Translations under genes and position numbers: made by a program
DNA from: Caldichromatium japonicum
Lineage (GTDB): Bacteria; Pseudomonadota; Gammaproteobacteria; Chromatiales; Chromatiaceae
DNA: 64,000 nucleotides
Reading direction: 5' to 3'
Assembly (NCBI RefSeq): GCF_011290485.1
Contig: NZ_CP048029.1
Location: 1,285,155 to 1,349,154 of the forward strand
Notes under the pieces: model-generated
Database searches by the model: none
What the model saw: only the letters and a program-made list of their open reading frames with translations
What the model was told of the DNA's origin: nothing
Shown here: positions 44,428-52,516 of the stretch, piece by piece
Layout: each line of letters opens with the position of its first letter
Position numbering within the stretch: position 1 is the first letter of the stretch

Positions 44428-44970
44428 ATGCCCAAGAATCTGTTTGATGCCGCTGCCCGGGCGCTTGCTGCCTGTTATGTATCGATGACCCTGCCGTTCC
44501 AAGCGTCCGCTGCCGAGATCCAACCCTTGCAGGTGGCAGTGATCAAGGCAACCACAGGTCTTTGTCTGCGCGGTCAGATCTGTCACAAGGATCGTGCCGG
44601 TTCCTGGACACCGCGCAAACCGATCGCGATCCTTGCCGTCTCTGCGGCCGAGCAGGCCGATGTGGACCTCTATGCCGATATCGAGGTGAGCACCAAGCCC
44701 GAGATGTATCAATGTGCGGGTGAGGACGCGCGCGGCTGTATCTTTCGCGCCAAGTATTCGGGCCCAGGCCTGTTCGACTATGCTGCCCAGTCAGGCAGCA
44801 CCTATCTGGGATCGAACATCACGACCACGGCCCTGAGCTTTCCGGCGGGCTATGGCATCCATATCCCTGCCGGCGAGCCGATCTATGTCCATCTCGATGT
44901 GCACAATGCGAGCCTGATCGATCTCAAGGTCGATCAAGACGTCTGGCTGTATTACACCGAGCTCAAATAG
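44428..44970 (+). CDS. Secreted protein of unknown function
   Basis: This 180-residue protein has a cleavable signal peptide (about 1-28, ending FQASAAE). The mature part has four cysteines (in 'GLCLRGQICHKD' and 'YQCAGEDARGCIF'), suggesting two disulfides, and looks beta-rich, ending 'VDQDVWLYYTELK'. 'FPAGYGIHIPAGEPIYVHLD' recalls cupredoxin- or copper-monooxygenase-like beta sandwiches, but no His/Met ligand set is evident. AAGGA precedes the ATG at a usable distance. It follows the GH94 gene by 146 bp and ends at a perfect hairpin before the convergent menC gene. I do not recognise a family. Confidence 0.65.
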   Translation: MPKNLFDAAARALAACYVSMTLPFQASAAEIQPLQVAVIKATTGLCLRGQICHKDRAGSWTPRKPIAILAVSAAEQADVDLYADIEVSTKPEMYQCAGEDARGCIFRAKYSGPGLFDYAAQSGSTYLGSNITTTALSFPAGYGIHIPAGEPIYVHLDVHNASLIDLKVDQDVWLYYTELK

Positions 44971-44989
44971 GGCGCAGATGGTGCGCCCT
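44969..44989. terminator. Perfect 8-bp-stem hairpin between convergent genes
   Basis: AGGGCGCA (44969-44976) pairs with TGCGCCCT (44982-44989) around GATGG, overlapping the stop codon of the secreted protein and 38 bp from the menC stop. It has no T-run. It could end transcripts from both sides, and it resembles the AGGGTGC hairpins at 47037 and 47973. Confidence 0.45.
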
Positions 44990-45026
44990 GAGATATTGCG
45001 GTCGAGACGCCCGTGCAGTGCGCACT

Positions 45027-46127
45027 TTAGGCGCTAAATCCTGAGCCCGGGCGGTCGCCGAGCGCCATCCAGCCATCCTGGATAAGGGGAGGTGTGCCGA
45101 GATCCCGAGCCAGCCAAGCGCCTGTCCCCAGACCGTGCGCCAGGGGGTTGGCGAGTGCACCCGCAAGCTGGGCAGTTGGCCACAGCCCTGCCGCGCTGTC
45201 GATGAGGCTGGTGATGACCACCTCCAGGCTAGATCCCTGGGTGTGTCGGGCGAGCGCCAGGGTCCGGCGCAGCCCCCCGATCGCAGCAGGTTTGAGCACC
45301 AGCCGCCGCACGCCCAACGCCCTCGGATCGCAACCAGCAAAACGCGCAATGAGCGACTCATCTAGAGCCAGGGCAAATGGGGCCTGGGATTGAAGCTCGG
45401 CGAGTCTGAGGGGGTCAGGGTCGGCGAGCGGTTCTTCGAGGGATTCGATCGGCAGCCGCAGGCGCGCTGTTGCCTCGATGAAGCGGTGCGCCTGCGCCAG
45501 ACCCCAGGCGCCGTTGGCATCGAGCCTCAGAACCAAGCGATCGGCTAAACCCGGCTCGATGGCCCGTTCTAATGCCCTGAGGACCGCAAGCTCATCCTCA
45601 AGCGGCGCGATCCCGACCTTGAGCTTGATCACCCGCAGACCGCGCCGGATGCAATCAGCAAGTTGAGCCGCATCGACCTGCGCGACTGGGCCGAGGGCAG
45701 CATTGACTGCAATCCGCGCGCAGGCAGCAGGGTTTAGCCAGCAGCGCAGGCATATACCACGCTGTTGGCTGAGGAGATCGGCCAGGGCGCAAGCGAGGGC
45801 ATAGTGCGCGGCCGGGGTGCGTTCCTTGGGTGGGGTGCACCCTATGGCATGTGCGGTCTCATCGAGGGGATCGATCTCGGTAAGGAGCTGTTCGGGATCG
45901 CAGCCGACAAAGGCATGAGCCCATCGCTCTAGCATGGCCGAGGCCGCAACAAGCGGTTCGGTCCCCGCCTCGGGCAGGGGGGCGCAGTCTCCATAGCCGA
46001 TCAGCCCCTTCGCCTCGACCCGGACCAGAAGGCCGCGGCGCAACCTGATCGCACCATGCGCGCTCGCCCATGGACGACGCAGGGGGAGTGCGTATGGCCT
46101 CAGCTCCAAGCGCTCGATCAGGGCCAT
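45027..46127 (-). CDS. menC: o-Succinylbenzoate synthase
   Basis: This 366-residue enolase-superfamily enzyme dehydrates SHCHC to o-succinylbenzoate in menaquinone synthesis. It has the N-terminal capping domain ('LELRPYALPLRRPWASAHGA') and the barrel motifs 'RRGLRVIKLKVG' (catalytic KxK), 'LVLRLDANGAWGLAQA' (metal Asp), 'LESLEEPLADP' (metal Glu), 'FALALDESLIAR' (metal Asp) and 'GVRRLVLKPAAIGGL' (second catalytic Lys). The start at 46127 gives the family N-terminus; the upstream extension is the menA tail read in another frame. It overlaps menA by 10 bp, so the two are translationally coupled. Confidence 0.92.
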   Translation of the reverse strand: MALIERLELRPYALPLRRPWASAHGAIRLRRGLLVRVEAKGLIGYGDCAPLPEAGTEPLVAASAMLERWAHAFVGCDPEQLLTEIDPLDETAHAIGCTPPKERTPAAHYALACALADLLSQQRGICLRCWLNPAACARIAVNAALGPVAQVDAAQLADCIRRGLRVIKLKVGIAPLEDELAVLRALERAIEPGLADRLVLRLDANGAWGLAQAHRFIEATARLRLPIESLEEPLADPDPLRLAELQSQAPFALALDESLIARFAGCDPRALGVRRLVLKPAAIGGLRRTLALARHTQGSSLEVVITSLIDSAAGLWPTAQLAGALANPLAHGLGTGAWLARDLGTPPLIQDGWMALGDRPGSGFSA

Positions 46128-47017
46128 CGAGGCCAGAAGAGCCCGAGGATCAAAAGCAGAACCAGGAATGCCTGATATTGGGCGGTCAGGGCGAGCAATC
46201 CGTTGAGCTCGGGACCGATCCCCAGGCGCCACAGCCGCCAGATCAAGAGCGCGCCCAACGGCAAAGCGCCAGCCAAGACCCAAGGGGCTTGCAGCGGTTG
46301 CAGCGCCATCAGCAAGGGGACGGGCAGGAGTACCAAGGCGGCATAGAGAAATCTGGCGCGCGGTCGGCCCAGGAGGGCGCAGAGGGTCTTTCTCCCCGCA
46401 GCAAGATCGCTCTCCAGATCCCGATAGTTATTGACCAAGAGCACGGCCGCAGCCAAGGAGCCGAGCGCGACACCGGCGATCCAGGCGGACCCCGAAGGAC
46501 TCAGGGTCTGGAGATAATAGGTCCCGGCGACTGCAGCAACCCCAAAAAAGGCCCAAGCATAGAGTTCGCCGAATGGACCATAGGCGATCGGGCGCGGCCC
46601 GCCCGTATAGGCATAACCCGCAGCTAGCGATGCCAGACCGAGCAGCAGGATCGGCAGCCCCCCGCGGGCGAGCAGGATCAAGCCAAGGGCAAAGGCCAGG
46701 GCGAACATCAGATGTGCCGCCAGTTTGACCTCCTGCGCTTTGAACCACCCTTGGGCGGTGGCACGCGGCGGGCCCAGGCGCGCGAATGTGTCGGCGCCGC
46801 GCTCGAAGTCGGCGGCGTCGTTATAGAGATTGGTGCCGATCTGGATCGCAGCAGCGGCAAGCAGGGTGACCGCGGCGATCCCGAGCGCAAGCCCCCCCTG
46901 CTCGGCCAGGACTAAGGCTAGACCTGCAACCACCGGCGACAAGCTCAGGGGCAGGGTCTTGGGGCGCGCCGCCAGCAACCAACGGCGAAGCAGCGGGGGA
47001 GAAGGAGATGGGGGCAT
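46118..47017 (-). CDS. menA: 1,4-Dihydroxy-2-naphthoate polyprenyltransferase
   Basis: This 299-residue UbiA-superfamily inner-membrane enzyme attaches the polyprenyl tail to DHNA and gives demethylmenaquinone. About eight to nine membrane helices are visible. The first Asp-rich motif is NLYNDAADFERGAD (N-x3-D-x3-D), and 'VNNYRDLESDLAAGRKTLC' carries the second Asp-rich motif. The N-terminal 'RRWLLAARPKTLPLSLSPVV' is typical of MenA. It lies between menB (58 bp upstream, with a palindromic repeat in the gap) and menC. A separate MenG/UbiE methyltransferase is not in the window. Confidence 0.93.
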   Translation of the reverse strand: MPPSPSPPLLRRWLLAARPKTLPLSLSPVVAGLALVLAEQGGLALGIAAVTLLAAAAIQIGTNLYNDAADFERGADTFARLGPPRATAQGWFKAQEVKLAAHLMFALAFALGLILLARGGLPILLLGLASLAAGYAYTGGPRPIAYGPFGELYAWAFFGVAAVAGTYYLQTLSPSGSAWIAGVALGSLAAAVLLVNNYRDLESDLAAGRKTLCALLGRPRARFLYAALVLLPVPLLMALQPLQAPWVLAGALPLGALLIWRLWRLGIGPELNGLLALTAQYQAFLVLLLILGLFWPRWP

Positions 47018-47036
47018 AGGGCGATCGAAACGAGTA

Positions 47037-47055
47037 AGGGTGCATTGCGCACCCT
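47037..47055. repeat. Palindromic repeat AGGGTGC-N5-GCACCCT (menB-menA gap)
   Basis: Seven-base perfect arms AGGGTGC and GCACCCT surround ATTGC. A near-identical unit is at 47973-47993 upstream of menB and a related one at 44969-44989. This resembles the small intergenic GTAGGGTGCG-type palindromes common in gammaproteobacteria. As RNA it would form a hairpin between menB and menA. Confidence 0.55.
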
Positions 47056-47074
47056 AGGCCCGGTCATGGGCTGC

Positions 47075-47935
47075 CTATGGCCGTCGCCTGAAGCGACGAA
47101 AATCGGGCGGGCGGCGTTCCAAAAAGGCATTGCGCCCTTCTTGCGCCTCCTCCGTCATATAGAACAGGGCCGTGGCATTGCCCGCGAGCTCCTGGATGCC
47201 GGCCAGACCATCTGTATCGGCATTGAATGCCGCCTTGAGCACCCGCAGCGCGGTAGGCGAGAGGCGATTCATCTGCCGGCACCAGGCCACGGTCACAAGC
47301 TCGAGCTCGGCCAAGGGAACCACGGCATTGACCAACCCCATCGCCAACGCCTCTTGTGCGTCATATTGACGGCATAGGAACCAGATCTCCTTGGCCTTTT
47401 TTAGTCCTATGGTGCGGGCGAGGAGACCTGCGCCCAACCCGGCATCGAAGCTCCCCACCCGCGGACCGGTCTGACCGAAACGCGCATTCTCGGCAGCGAT
47501 GGTCAGATCGCAGACCAGATGCAGGACATGTCCGCCGCCGATGGCATAGCCTGCGACCATGGCCACTACGGGTTTGGGTAGGGTGCGGATCTGGCGCTGG
47601 AGGTCTAAGACATTCAGAGACTCAACCCCTTGTGCGTCCTGATAGCCCTCGTGCCCACGCACCCGCTGGTCACCGCCCGAACAAAAGGCGAGTTCACCCG
47701 CCCCAGTGAGGATGATCGAACCGATCTCTGGGTCCAGATGGGCGCGCTGGAAAGCATGGATGAGCTCGCGTACCGTCTGGGGCCTAAAGGCATTGCGCAC
47801 CTCGGGGCGATTGATGGTGATCTTGGCGATGCCTTCGGCGCGGTGATACAGAATATCCTGATACTGGACATCTTGGGGGCTTTCCCAATAGATGGGGCGG
47901 CGGTCTTCCTCTGGCCAATCTGCAAGGCGGTGCAT
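47075..47935 (-). CDS. menB: 1,4-Dihydroxy-2-naphthoyl-CoA synthase
   Basis: This 286-residue crotonase-fold enzyme closes the naphthoquinone ring from o-succinylbenzoyl-CoA. Visible motifs are '[20 protein letters not shown]', the oxyanion-hole sequence '[18 protein letters not shown]', '[20 protein letters not shown]' and '[20 protein letters not shown]' (QTGPKVGSFD-type, including the catalytic Asp), ending RRPPDFRRF as in most MenB proteins. The Gly in QTGPRVG (rather than Asp) marks the bicarbonate-dependent type I enzymes. A palindrome lies 38-58 bp upstream of the start. Confidence 0.95.
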   Translation of the reverse strand: MHRLADWPEEDRRPIYWESPQDVQYQDILYHRAEGIAKITINRPEVRNAFRPQTVRELIHAFQRAHLDPEIGSIILTGAGELAFCSGGDQRVRGHEGYQDAQGVESLNVLDLQRQIRTLPKPVVAMVAGYAIGGGHVLHLVCDLTIAAENARFGQTGPRVGSFDAGLGAGLLARTIGLKKAKEIWFLCRQYDAQEALAMGLVNAVVPLAELELVTVAWCRQMNRLSPTALRVLKAAFNADTDGLAGIQELAGNATALFYMTEEAQEGRNAFLERRPPDFRRFRRRP

Positions 47936-47972
47936 GATCGTTGGCTGCCTTTAAGCGGGATTTAAACGGAGT

Positions 47973-47993
47973 AGGGTGTGCAATGCGCACCCT
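47973..47993. repeat. Palindromic repeat upstream of menB
   Basis: AGGGTGTGC and GCGCACCCT pair with one mismatch around AAT. It is the second copy of the AGGGTGC palindrome. It could affect the menB 5' leader if the transcript starts at menF or upstream of menB. Confidence 0.5.
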
Positions 47994-48053
47994 AGTGTTT
48001 GGTGGCTGGATTATAGCGCGTGCTATTGGTTAAAGGTCAGCAGTGGCTTGGCC

Positions 48054-48239
48054 TTAGCCCTCGCCGTCAAAGATGCTTACCAGATCCAGCGCGTCGAGCG
48101 CGCGGTTAAACCAGGCCTTGATTTCGGCAAGCGAGACCTGGGCGATGCGCCTTGCAATGGTCTCAGACAGCGGCCCATCCAAGAGACGGTTGAGGCTCGC
48201 CACCTCGCCTTTGGGCAAGGAGGGGGTTGAATCCGTGTC
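48054..48239 (-). pseudogene. DUF4351-like C-terminal fragment
   Basis: A 61-codon frame directly after a TAG ends with TAA at 48054-48056 and has no ATG start. It reads 'PKGEVASLNRLLDGPLSETI', then 'ARRIAQVSLAEIKAWFNRAL', then DALDLVSIFDGEG. The pattern L-x(n)-L-x-R-F/L-G-x-L followed by I-x-x-A-S/Q-L-x-x-L/I-x-x-W fits the DUF4351 tail found on Rpn/PD-(D/E)xK-type proteins. It sits in the gap between menD and menB. It is likely the leftover of an inserted gene. The assignment is tentative because the domain is short. Confidence 0.45.
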
Positions 48240-48267
48240 CTAATCCTGGCCCATTACCTTTGCTGTA

Positions 48268-50031
48268 TCACGGGTGAGTTGATTGCAAGACCTTTTCTAG
48301 ACCGCGATGGACCTCGAGGCTCAGCTCGGCATCGACCCTGACCTCGATCAAGACGCCCTGGACACCCTGCGCCTCGGTGAGCGCCTGGACCAATTCGGTC
48401 CCATCTGCGACCTCCCAGTGGCTGAGCCCAAAGGCCTGCGTCAATGGGCCGAGGGCAAGCGGGATCGGACAACGCCAGAACCTCTCAAGGCTCGGCAGGT
48501 TGCGCTGCGGCAGGGTATCGAAGATCCGCCCGCCGCCGTTATTGATGACGATACAGGGCCTGGGACAACCGCGAAGCTGCAAGAGCCCGCTGAGGTCATG
48601 CCATAGCGACAGATCGCCCAAGAGCCCGGTCGTCGGCAGACCGCTGGCGTTGAAACCCGCCAAGGTGGAGGCTTGACCGTCGATCCCGCTTGCACCGCGG
48701 TTGCCGAAGACATGAAGCGGCAAACGGCGAGACCCGGACCAGAGGTCGAGCTGGCGGATCGGCAGCGAATTGGCGCACAGCAATCCCTCGCCCGCAGGCA
48801 GGCAAGCGATCAGGGTCCGCACCAGATGGCCCTCGCACCAAGGGGCCTGGGAAAGATAATCGGCCATCAGTCGCTCAAGGCGCTGCTCGACCTCGTTCCA
48901 GCCCTCAAGCCAGCCCTCATCCGCTTGGATCGGACAGGCGTCCGTGGTCATCGCCCAGGCACAAAACCGGCCGGGATCGGCCTGGATCTTGAGGGGAACG
49001 TCATGCGTTGGATCGCTGAACCTGCGCCCAGGCTCGACGAGGAGGGTTGGCACACCGGTCAGCCAGTCGTTCAGCCGTTTCGAGACCGGCGCCCTCCCGA
49101 AGCGGATCACCCAATCCGGTTTGAGCCCCTGGGCAAGCTCGGGGTAACGCAGCAGGGCATCATAGCGCACGATACCCGCATCCGAGCCCGGGCCAAAGCG
49201 TAGACCGGACAGCGGATCGCAGAGGACAGGAAGCCTTAAGCGTTCGGCAAGGCGCCACAAGGCCGCAGATCCTGACTTCGTCCACTCGCCTGGGCCACAA
49301 CAGATCAGGCCGCGTCTGCCCAGTTGCCCTAAATCGCCGAGGTTGAGGTGGATGTCATCGCCGATGAATGGATAAGGGGAAACATCCTGATCGATCCTTG
49401 GGTACTGTGCCTGTGCCCCTTCGTCATTCGGCCAGGTCGCCGCAGGTATCAAAGGCGGATCTTCGCTTGGGGATAGCCGACAATCGGGCCCGGGCACCAG
49501 GGACTCGCGGAAGGGGAGGTTGAGATGCACAGGCCCGGGATCAAGCCCTTGGCACTCGGCAGCGGCGCGCCGCCCCAGGGCCCGGAGATATTTGCCCACC
49601 CCGGGCAATTCATCCGGCGGTCCTGGGTCATAGAAGGCGCGAACATGGACGCCGAAGAACCGCGTCTGATCGATGGTCTGGTTGGCCCCCCAGTGGCGAA
49701 GCTCGGGCGGGCGGTCGGCAGAAAGCAGGATCAGGGGGGCCCCGCTGCAATCGGCCTCGATCACCGCCGGATACCAATGGCCCAGTGCGCTCCCCGAGGT
49801 GCAGAGGACACCCACCGGACGACGGGCCGCGCGCGCTAGCCCCAAGGCAAAAAAGGCGGCGCTGCGCTCATCGAGGATCGGAAACATGCGAAGGTCATGG
49901 GCCTGGGCGGCGAGGACCAAAGGTGTGGAGCGTGAGCCGGGCGAGAGCACCAGATCGCGCATCCCGCCCTGGATCAGGCCGGCGAGCAGGGCATGGGCGG
50001 CGCGCAGATTGATGCAGCCCTGATCGGCCAT
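48268..50031 (-). CDS. menD: SEPHCHC synthase MenD
   Basis: This 587-residue thiamine-diphosphate enzyme joins isochorismate and 2-oxoglutarate to form SEPHCHC, the first committed step of menaquinone synthesis. The N-terminal 'MRDLVLSPGSRSTPLVLAA' and 'PILDERSAAFFALGLARAAR' with the catalytic Glu are typical, as is 'GVLCTSGSALGHWYPAVIEA'. The C-terminal ThDP site has 'GLLGDLSLWHDLSGLLQLRG' leading into 'CIVINNGGGRIFDTLPQ'. It starts 5 bp after menF on the same strand, so they are one operon. It is slightly longer than E. coli MenD (556). Confidence 0.94.
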   Translation of the reverse strand: MADQGCINLRAAHALLAGLIQGGMRDLVLSPGSRSTPLVLAAQAHDLRMFPILDERSAAFFALGLARAARRPVGVLCTSGSALGHWYPAVIEADCSGAPLILLSADRPPELRHWGANQTIDQTRFFGVHVRAFYDPGPPDELPGVGKYLRALGRRAAAECQGLDPGPVHLNLPFRESLVPGPDCRLSPSEDPPLIPAATWPNDEGAQAQYPRIDQDVSPYPFIGDDIHLNLGDLGQLGRRGLICCGPGEWTKSGSAALWRLAERLRLPVLCDPLSGLRFGPGSDAGIVRYDALLRYPELAQGLKPDWVIRFGRAPVSKRLNDWLTGVPTLLVEPGRRFSDPTHDVPLKIQADPGRFCAWAMTTDACPIQADEGWLEGWNEVEQRLERLMADYLSQAPWCEGHLVRTLIACLPAGEGLLCANSLPIRQLDLWSGSRRLPLHVFGNRGASGIDGQASTLAGFNASGLPTTGLLGDLSLWHDLSGLLQLRGCPRPCIVINNGGGRIFDTLPQRNLPSLERFWRCPIPLALGPLTQAFGLSHWEVADGTELVQALTEAQGVQGVLIEVRVDAELSLEVHRGLEKVLQSTHP

Positions 50032-50036
50032 GGATC

Positions 50037-51416
50037 TTAGGCGAACCGCAGGGCCTTGGACATGGCAGCGAGCTTATGCTCGGTCTCCTGCCATTCGCTT
50101 TCGGGTTCAGAGCCGGCGACGATCCCTGCCCCGGCATAGAGCTCGGCCTCTTGTCCCTGGATACGTGAGCAACGCAGCAGGACCCAGAGCTCGCCGCTGA
50201 GATCGGGGGCGATCAGCCCAGCTGCGCCCGTATACCAGCCGCGGGCAAAGGGTTCATGGGTGCGCAGCCAATCGGCCGCGGCTGCCCGCGGCTGGCCGTT
50301 GGTGGCCGGGGTAGGGTGCAAGTGCTCGGCCAGGGCAAAGGCATCGATCCCGGGGCGTAGCAGACCGCGTAATCGGGTTTGGAGGTGATAGGCGTTGTTG
50401 AGCGCCAGGATCTGGGGGCCTGCTGCCTCCTCCAGGGCGCGACAACAGGGCGCTAGCGCCGCATGCATCGCATCGACCACTACCTGATGCTCATGGCGAT
50501 TCTTGGGGCAGGCGAGCAATGCCTGGCGGATAGCGGCATCCTGCATTTGGTCCTGAGCGCGGCAGGCGGTACCCGCGATGGCATCGGCCTCGACTCGATC
50601 GCCCCACTGTCTAAAGAGTCGCTCGGGGGTTGCAGCGATGAAGTCGCTCCCTGCATAGCGGATATGGATCACCTGGCAGCTGGGATAGGATTCGCTGAGC
50701 ACAGCCCTCAGGCGTTCGAGATCGAATGGCCGCTGCCCCCGCACCGCCTGCCGGCGGCAGATCACGACCTTTTCGAGCCGGCTGTTGGCAATGTCATCGA
50801 TCGCCGCCAGGACCAGACGGGACCAATCGCTAAAATCGGGTTGGCTGCGCAAGGGGTTTAGTACCGAGGCCGGCAACGGTAGCGGCGTCCCTACGCCGAG
50901 GCGCGGCGCTAAACGGGCGATCCAGCCCTCCCACCGGTGCAGCAAGGCCGCGCGCGTGATCGGACGAGAGGCGGTCAGAATCAGGGCACAGCGGTCTTGA
51001 CGGCGGATCAGGGCGAGCTCGGGCAGCCACAGCAGGGTATTGGGCAGGTCTTCGCCTTCCCGAGGCCGGGGCGTGGCCGCGAATCCGAGTAACCCCTGAG
51101 CGACCAGTCCGGTTTCATCAGGATCGATCTGTACCCAGTCCTTGGACCAGGTCAGCGCGACCTGACGCAGTCTCTCCAGCCGTCCCGGGCCCTCGGCCTG
51201 CCATTGGGCAGCGATGCCGTATCCGGCATAGAACTCGCCGCGCTGGGCATGCCCCAGATAAAACCCAACCTCGCGCAGGTCGGGCGCCATCGCCAAAGGT
51301 TGGGGGAGCTCGAGGATCAGCGAGACCCAGCCCTGGTTTGCGTCGAGCGGCAGCAGGTCAAGGGTCTCGCGCAGACGGGCCCTGAGCTGATCGATGAGCT
51401 TGAGCGGTTGCAACAT
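50037..51416 (-). CDS. menF: Isochorismate synthase
   Basis: This roughly 459-residue chorismate-utilising enzyme converts chorismate to isochorismate. It has family motifs 'IANSRLEKVVICRRQAVRGQ' (with the general-base Lys), 'DFIAATPERLFRQWGDRVEA', DAIAGTACR, 'KNRHEHQVVVDAMHAAL', 'LHPTPATNGQPRAAAADWLR' and 'ELYAGAGIVAGSEPESEWQE' (metal-binding Glu residues). The N-terminal third is diverged, as usual. The ATG at 51416 is chosen; a TTG at 51449 would add 11 residues, and neither has a clear ribosome-binding site. It heads menD and follows an alpha/beta-hydrolase gene by about 94 bp. Confidence 0.93.
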   Translation of the reverse strand: MLQPLKLIDQLRARLRETLDLLPLDANQGWVSLILELPQPLAMAPDLREVGFYLGHAQRGEFYAGYGIAAQWQAEGPGRLERLRQVALTWSKDWVQIDPDETGLVAQGLLGFAATPRPREGEDLPNTLLWLPELALIRRQDRCALILTASRPITRAALLHRWEGWIARLAPRLGVGTPLPLPASVLNPLRSQPDFSDWSRLVLAAIDDIANSRLEKVVICRRQAVRGQRPFDLERLRAVLSESYPSCQVIHIRYAGSDFIAATPERLFRQWGDRVEADAIAGTACRAQDQMQDAAIRQALLACPKNRHEHQVVVDAMHAALAPCCRALEEAAGPQILALNNAYHLQTRLRGLLRPGIDAFALAEHLHPTPATNGQPRAAAADWLRTHEPFARGWYTGAAGLIAPDLSGELWVLLRCSRIQGQEAELYAGAGIVAGSEPESEWQETEHKLAAMSKALRFA

Positions 51417-51510
51417 GCGTCGAATCGCGGCAGACGGATTTGGGGTCAATGGAAAGGGGCGAGCTGGGAAAACAGAGGTTTTGGGGAGTTGTCCATCAGG
51501 GCTTGCTCAC

Positions 51511-52416
51511 TCAGGCGAGCTGCTGCCAAAAGCGCTCGATCTCCATCGTCGTCTCCGTCGGTTTCTCCCACTGCGGCATGCCGCGGGTGCCGGGGATGCG
51601 CTCGGCGCGCCAATTGGGGTGCCGGCTTAAGAAATCGGGTAATTCATGGAAGTCGATGTTCGGGTCCTTGTCATAGAGCACGAGGACCGGCTGGGTCACC
51701 TGGTGATACAGAGTCTCGGTGGCGCGGGGGGTAAAGAGCTGACCCGAGAGGAAATACAGGGGCGCCTGTTTGGCCCCGGGCTGATGGGTTGTGGCATAGG
51801 CATAATCGATAAGCTCTAGCGGGGTCCTTCCGGCAAAGACCTGGTTATAAAAATACCGGATGCTTAAGCGCGTGGTCAGCAGGCTAAAGAGGGCATCGCT
51901 CAATCCAGGCAGGCTCAACCAGCGATAGGCGCGCTGGGCGGCCTCTCCCATCGGCAGGCCGCGCTGATTAAAGCCGGTGGGGGAGATCATGACCAGCGAG
52001 CGGATGCGCTCGGGCGCTGCAATCGCTGTACGCGCTGCAAACTCGCAGCCCAGGGAATAGGCGATGATATCGGCAGGTTCTCGCGTCACCTCGGCAAGAA
52101 ATTCGCCGATGACCTGGGCGAAGAGCGCCGGCGAATAGGGCTGGGCGGGCCGGTCCGCATGCCCAAAGCCGGGGAGATCCAGGGCATAGATGGGGCGCGT
52201 GTGGCGAAGGCGTTCGAAGAGCGGCTTCATCTCAAGCGCGCTGGGTGCGGCATTGATGCTATGGATCAAGACCGCCGGCCGTCCGGGGGATTGGGTCGCG
52301 GCATAATAATGGATCCGTCCGCCCGAGGTCTTGAGGTCATGGCGGGAGGCATCCAAAGCAGGCGGCAGGTTTGTGGATGGGCCCCTATGCGGTTGCGCTT
52401 TGCTTGCAGACTCCAT
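51511..52416 (-). CDS. Alpha/beta-hydrolase-fold protein, possible MenH, atypical catalytic site
   Basis: This 301-residue protein starts at 52416 with GAGGAG upstream. The alpha/beta-hydrolase fold is plain: 'PAVLIHSINAAPSALEMKPL' (oxyanion strand), 'PIYALDLPGFGHADRPAQPY', nucleophile elbow IAYSLGCEFA (S121), and an acidic-turn strand 'QPVLVLYDKDPNIDFHELP'. The expected catalytic His motif (G-x-G-H-x-P-x-x-E-x-P) reads 'RIPGTRGMPQWEKP', with Arg278-Gly279 and no His. Location just ahead of menF suggests MenH (SHCHC synthase), the one enzyme of this pathway segment otherwise missing here; but loss of the His argues for a different or degenerate activity. Function is left open. Confidence 0.72.
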   Translation of the reverse strand: MESASKAQPHRGPSTNLPPALDASRHDLKTSGGRIHYYAATQSPGRPAVLIHSINAAPSALEMKPLFERLRHTRPIYALDLPGFGHADRPAQPYSPALFAQVIGEFLAEVTREPADIIAYSLGCEFAARTAIAAPERIRSLVMISPTGFNQRGLPMGEAAQRAYRWLSLPGLSDALFSLLTTRLSIRYFYNQVFAGRTPLELIDYAYATTHQPGAKQAPLYFLSGQLFTPRATETLYHQVTQPVLVLYDKDPNIDFHELPDFLSRHPNWRAERIPGTRGMPQWEKPTETTMEIERFWQQLA

Positions 52417-52516
52417 CGGCTCGCTCCTCTTTTGTTTGACACTCTGCGCCCCCATCTTTCGGCACGCCCCCTGGGTTTGACTCGCAGGGGGCAAGATACT
52501 GGGGCACAGATTCACC

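Noticed and set aside
47976..48230. Plus-strand 84-codon frame in the menD-menB gap
   Set aside because: No RBS or motif; the minus strand here has the DUF4351-like pattern.
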